8,373 bases of DNA from Chitinophagaceae bacterium (GTDB lineage Bacteria > Bacteroidota > Bacteroidia > Chitinophagales > Chitinophagaceae), in contig JAICHT010000149.1 of the NCBI GenBank assembly GCA_025924755.1, forward strand, positions 1-8,373. Direction: 5' to 3'. Positions within the stretch are counted from its first letter, which is position 1. Every line of letters begins with the position of its first letter. Position numbers and translations under genes: made by a program. Below, piece by piece: positions 6,814 through 8,373 of this stretch. The notes beneath the pieces were generated by a model. The model searched no databases. It saw only the letters and a program-made list of their open reading frames with translations, and was not told where the DNA came from.

Positions 6814-7506
6814 ATGAGCCTGCTACAGATTATTTCAACCATATCCGTTGCTATAGGAGTGGTGTGTATGTTGATAATGATAATAGATATAATATCCGGC
6901 AACCAGCAGCATATGATGATCATGAATTTTGTTTGGCCTGTTACGGGTTTATATGCAGGGCCGCTGGCTTTATGGGCCTATTATACCATTGGCAGAAAAT
7001 CAACCCACAAAACCATGATGCAAGCCAAAAAGCAGCACCTGCCAAGGCCTTCTAAACAAAAACCATTTTGGCAAAGTGTAGCGATTGGCACCCTGCATTG
7101 CGGCAGTGGATGTACATTAGGCGATATACTGGCAGAAACATTTTTGCTGGCGATACCCTTCGTGTTTTTGGGAAGTAAGCTATATGGAACATGGATGATC
7201 GATTTCATATTTGCTTTTATACTGGGCATTGTATTTCAATATTATGCTATTAAGCCAATGAAAGACCTGCCACCTAAAAAAGCATTCCTTGCAGCATTGA
7301 AAGCCGATACACTTTCACTTACCTCGTGGCAAATAGGAATGTATGGCGGTATGGCTATTGCCACTTTTTTGGTTTTTAAACATCGCCTGGAAGCTTCCAA
7401 TATGGTGTTTTGGTTTGTGATGCAACTGGCCATGATGCTGGGGTTTATTACAGCCTACCCGGTAAACTGGTGGTTGTTGAAAAAGGGAATAAAAGAAGTG
7501 ATGTGA
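6814..7506 (+). CDS. DUF4396 family polytopic membrane protein
   Basis: This 230-residue protein has about five to six hydrophobic segments (roughly 4-28, 37-58, 105-120, 128-148, 172-190 and 197-220). The stretch H95-C96-G-S-G-C100-T-L-G-D104 with E108, and the later KADTLSLTSWQIGMYG, match the DUF4396 family as I know it. The two Cys and one His at a membrane boundary look like a metal site, and the protein is Met-rich (MLIMII, QQHMMIMN, MQLAMMLG), which suits Cu(I). Function is not established in this family; a copper transporter or membrane metal relay is inferred from residues and neighbours. The start follows a strong hairpin by only 19 bp, so expression must come by read-through or from a start site within or just after the hairpin. 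Confidence 0.8.
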   Translation: MSLLQIISTISVAIGVVCMLIMIIDIISGNQQHMMIMNFVWPVTGLYAGPLALWAYYTIGRKSTHKTMMQAKKQHLPRPSKQKPFWQSVAIGTLHCGSGCTLGDILAETFLLAIPFVFLGSKLYGTWMIDFIFAFILGIVFQYYAIKPMKDLPPKKAFLAALKADTLSLTSWQIGMYGGMAIATFLVFKHRLEASNMVFWFVMQLAMMLGFITAYPVNWWLLKKGIKEVM

Positions 7507-7556
7507 TTGTTTTTGCTGATTGCAATATTCTGGTATTAGCTGCTGCTTTTTATTAG

Positions 7557-7591
7557 TTTTTGTACAATATCTTCTTATAATTACTACTTTG
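7557..7591 (+). promoter_or_regulatory. Candidate promoter for the DUF3347 lipoprotein gene
   Basis: TTTTTG (7557-7562) is a good -33-like box and TACTTTG (7585-7591) resembles the -7 consensus TAnnTTTG with one base missing. The spacing of 22 bp is a little long. The leader to the ATG at 7663 would be about 65 bases and would contain the palindrome at 7615-7630. The gap upstream (7507-7556) shows only a weak GCTGAT/ATTAGC hairpin before a T-run. Confidence 0.35.
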
Positions 7592-7614
7592 CGTTGCTGT
7601 ATTTTTTATAGCCG

Positions 7615-7630
7615 GATACAATATTGTATC
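7615..7630 (+). promoter_or_regulatory. 16-bp perfect palindrome, candidate operator
   Basis: GATACAATATTGTATC reads the same on both strands and lies 32 bp before the DUF3347 start, downstream of the candidate promoter. A partial copy, TACAATAT, is at 7563-7570, starting 54 bp (about five helical turns) upstream of the matching 8-mer inside the palindrome. This arrangement suits a dimeric repressor. The half-site TACA/TGTA resembles CopY/BlaI-type boxes but the spacing is 4 rather than 2 bases, so no regulator family is assigned. Confidence 0.4.
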
Positions 7631-7662
7631 TATATCTTATCTTAATATTTAAAACTAAAAAA

Positions 7663-8292
7663 ATGAAACGCACATTCTTTTCATATTTAATTGCCGGAGC
7701 TTTTGCATTCATAGCTTGTACCAGCAACACGAGTACAACTCCTAAAAAACAAAGTGCCGCTCCAGTAAAAGATACCGCGCATATGAGTGCGATGAATGAT
7801 ACCACAGAACCAAAACAAATAACGCCAACATTGGCAAATGTAGATCCGAAGGTTTCTGCTTCCTTAGATGGAATAGTTGACAATTATTTACAATTAAAAA
7901 ATGCACTGGCAAACGACGATGCATCCGCAGCGGCAACCAGTGCAAAATCTATTATGGCCGGTATGTCTAAAGTAGATGTAGCAGCCTTAACCCCCGATCA
8001 GAAAAAAGTGTATAGCAATATTGCAGATGATTTAAAAGAAAATGCGGAGCATATCTCAAAGAATGCAGGTAAAATAGCCCATCAGCGGGAACACTTTGCC
8101 ATGATGAGCGATGATGTATTTGATTTGGTGAAAGGATTCGGTGCTGCCAAACCATTATACCAGGATCATTGCCCTATGGCACAAGAAGGAAAAGGTGCTG
8201 ACTGGCTGAGTGAAACGAAAGAAATTCACAACCCGTATTTAGGTAAAAAAATGCCCGACTGCGGTTCTGTAGAAGCTGTTGTTAAGAAATAA
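7663..8292 (+). CDS. DUF3347 lipoprotein, putative envelope copper-binding protein
   Basis: The 209-residue protein begins at ATG 7663; an in-frame ATG 39 bp upstream would put extra residues before an otherwise normal signal peptide and lies inside the palindrome. The signal (MKRTFFSYLIAGAFAFIAC) ends in a lipobox-like FIAC with C19 as the lipidated Cys. A Ser/Thr/Pro/Met-rich linker runs to about 58. Residues 65-205 fit the DUF3347 domain: VDNYLQLKNALANDD near the start, then a helical region with QREHFAMMSDD, then H169-C170-P-M172-A, GKGADWLS, NPYLGKKM and DC200G. DUF3347 occurs alone and joined to RND efflux adaptor proteins of heavy-metal systems. The Cys, Met and His in HCPM and the copper neighbours suggest metal binding in the periplasm, but this is inferred. 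No RND pump is visible in the window; it could lie beyond the right edge. Confidence 0.85.
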   Translation: MKRTFFSYLIAGAFAFIACTSNTSTTPKKQSAAPVKDTAHMSAMNDTTEPKQITPTLANVDPKVSASLDGIVDNYLQLKNALANDDASAAATSAKSIMAGMSKVDVAALTPDQKKVYSNIADDLKENAEHISKNAGKIAHQREHFAMMSDDVFDLVKGFGAAKPLYQDHCPMAQEGKGADWLSETKEIHNPYLGKKMPDCGSVEAVVKK

Positions 8293-8297
8293 TTCAT

Positions 8298-8318
8298 GGT
8301 TCAGAAACACATTGAACC
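8298..8318 (+). terminator. Weak hairpin after the DUF3347 gene
   Basis: GGTTCA (8298-8303) and TGAACC (8313-8318) form a 6-bp stem with a 9-base loop, 6 bp after the stop codon. The tail (TTCCTTCG) is not a good T-run, so termination is uncertain. The rest of the window to its end contains no gene that I can see. Confidence 0.3.
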
Positions 8319-8373
8319 TTCCTTCGAAACAGGCTGGTAGTACTCTCTGGAATAAGGCAAATTTTCTGGTACA

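Noticed and set aside
7515..7549. GCTGAT/ATTAGC stem before a T-run after the DUF4396 gene
   Set aside because: The stem is only 6 bp with one wobble, AT-rich, with a 14-base loop and the T-run displaced. It is too weak to call a terminator.
7615..7630. CopY-type cop box
   Set aside because: CopY sites have TACA-N2-TGTA; here the spacing is 4 bases, and no CopY or BlaI-like gene is in the window.
7624..7662. Upstream ATG adding 13 residues to the DUF3347 protein
   Set aside because: The added residues come before a normal lipoprotein signal beginning at 7663, and the earlier ATG lies inside the palindrome.

Overview
The window looks like a copper-handling island from a Bacteroidota bacterium, most likely the Chitinophagaceae/Sphingobacteriales side. 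The reasons are the protein families (an AraC regulator with a CxxC head, a HYC_CC_PP-type secreted Cys protein, a DUF3347 lipoprotein), the moderate GC content, weak Shine-Dalgarno signals and several matches to the Bacteroidota -7 promoter element TAnnTTTG. All nine genes lie on the + strand. No RNA gene, insertion sequence, integrase or CRISPR array was seen.

Layout. 1-459: the 3' end of a sialidase-like (BNR/Asp-box) protein cut by the window edge. 511-1086: a small regulator joining an HMA-like metal-binding head (CPRC) to an AraC DNA-binding domain. 1161-3584: a Cu(+)-exporting P1B-type ATPase (CopA). 3672-3881: a 69-residue CopZ-like HMA protein, followed by a clear intrinsic terminator at 3895-3923. 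3882-4189: a 308-bp gap with the terminator and two promoter-like elements. 4190-4576: a secreted Cys-rich HYC_CC_PP-type protein. 4683-6353: a predicted outer-membrane beta-barrel with a very Met/His-rich exported N-terminal tail. 6400-6732: a 19-cysteine four-helix-bundle copper-storage protein (Csp/DUF326). 6742-6794: a long, near-perfect hairpin. 6814-7506: a DUF4396 polytopic membrane protein. 7663-8292: a DUF3347 lipoprotein preceded by a 16-bp perfect palindrome.

Inferred working model: the CPRC-AraC protein senses cytosolic Cu(I) and controls the cluster. The small HMA protein carries copper in the cytosol to CopA, which exports it to the periplasm. The Csp protein stores excess cytosolic copper. 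The HYC_CC_PP protein, the Met/His-rich barrel and the DUF3347 lipoprotein would bind or move copper in the envelope and outer membrane. The DUF4396 membrane protein may be a transporter or a membrane metal site. The CopA, CopZ-like and Csp assignments rest on strong motifs. The roles of the barrel, HYC_CC_PP, DUF4396 and DUF3347 proteins are inferred from residue content and neighbourhood, and these four make the locus more than a standard copA-copZ operon.
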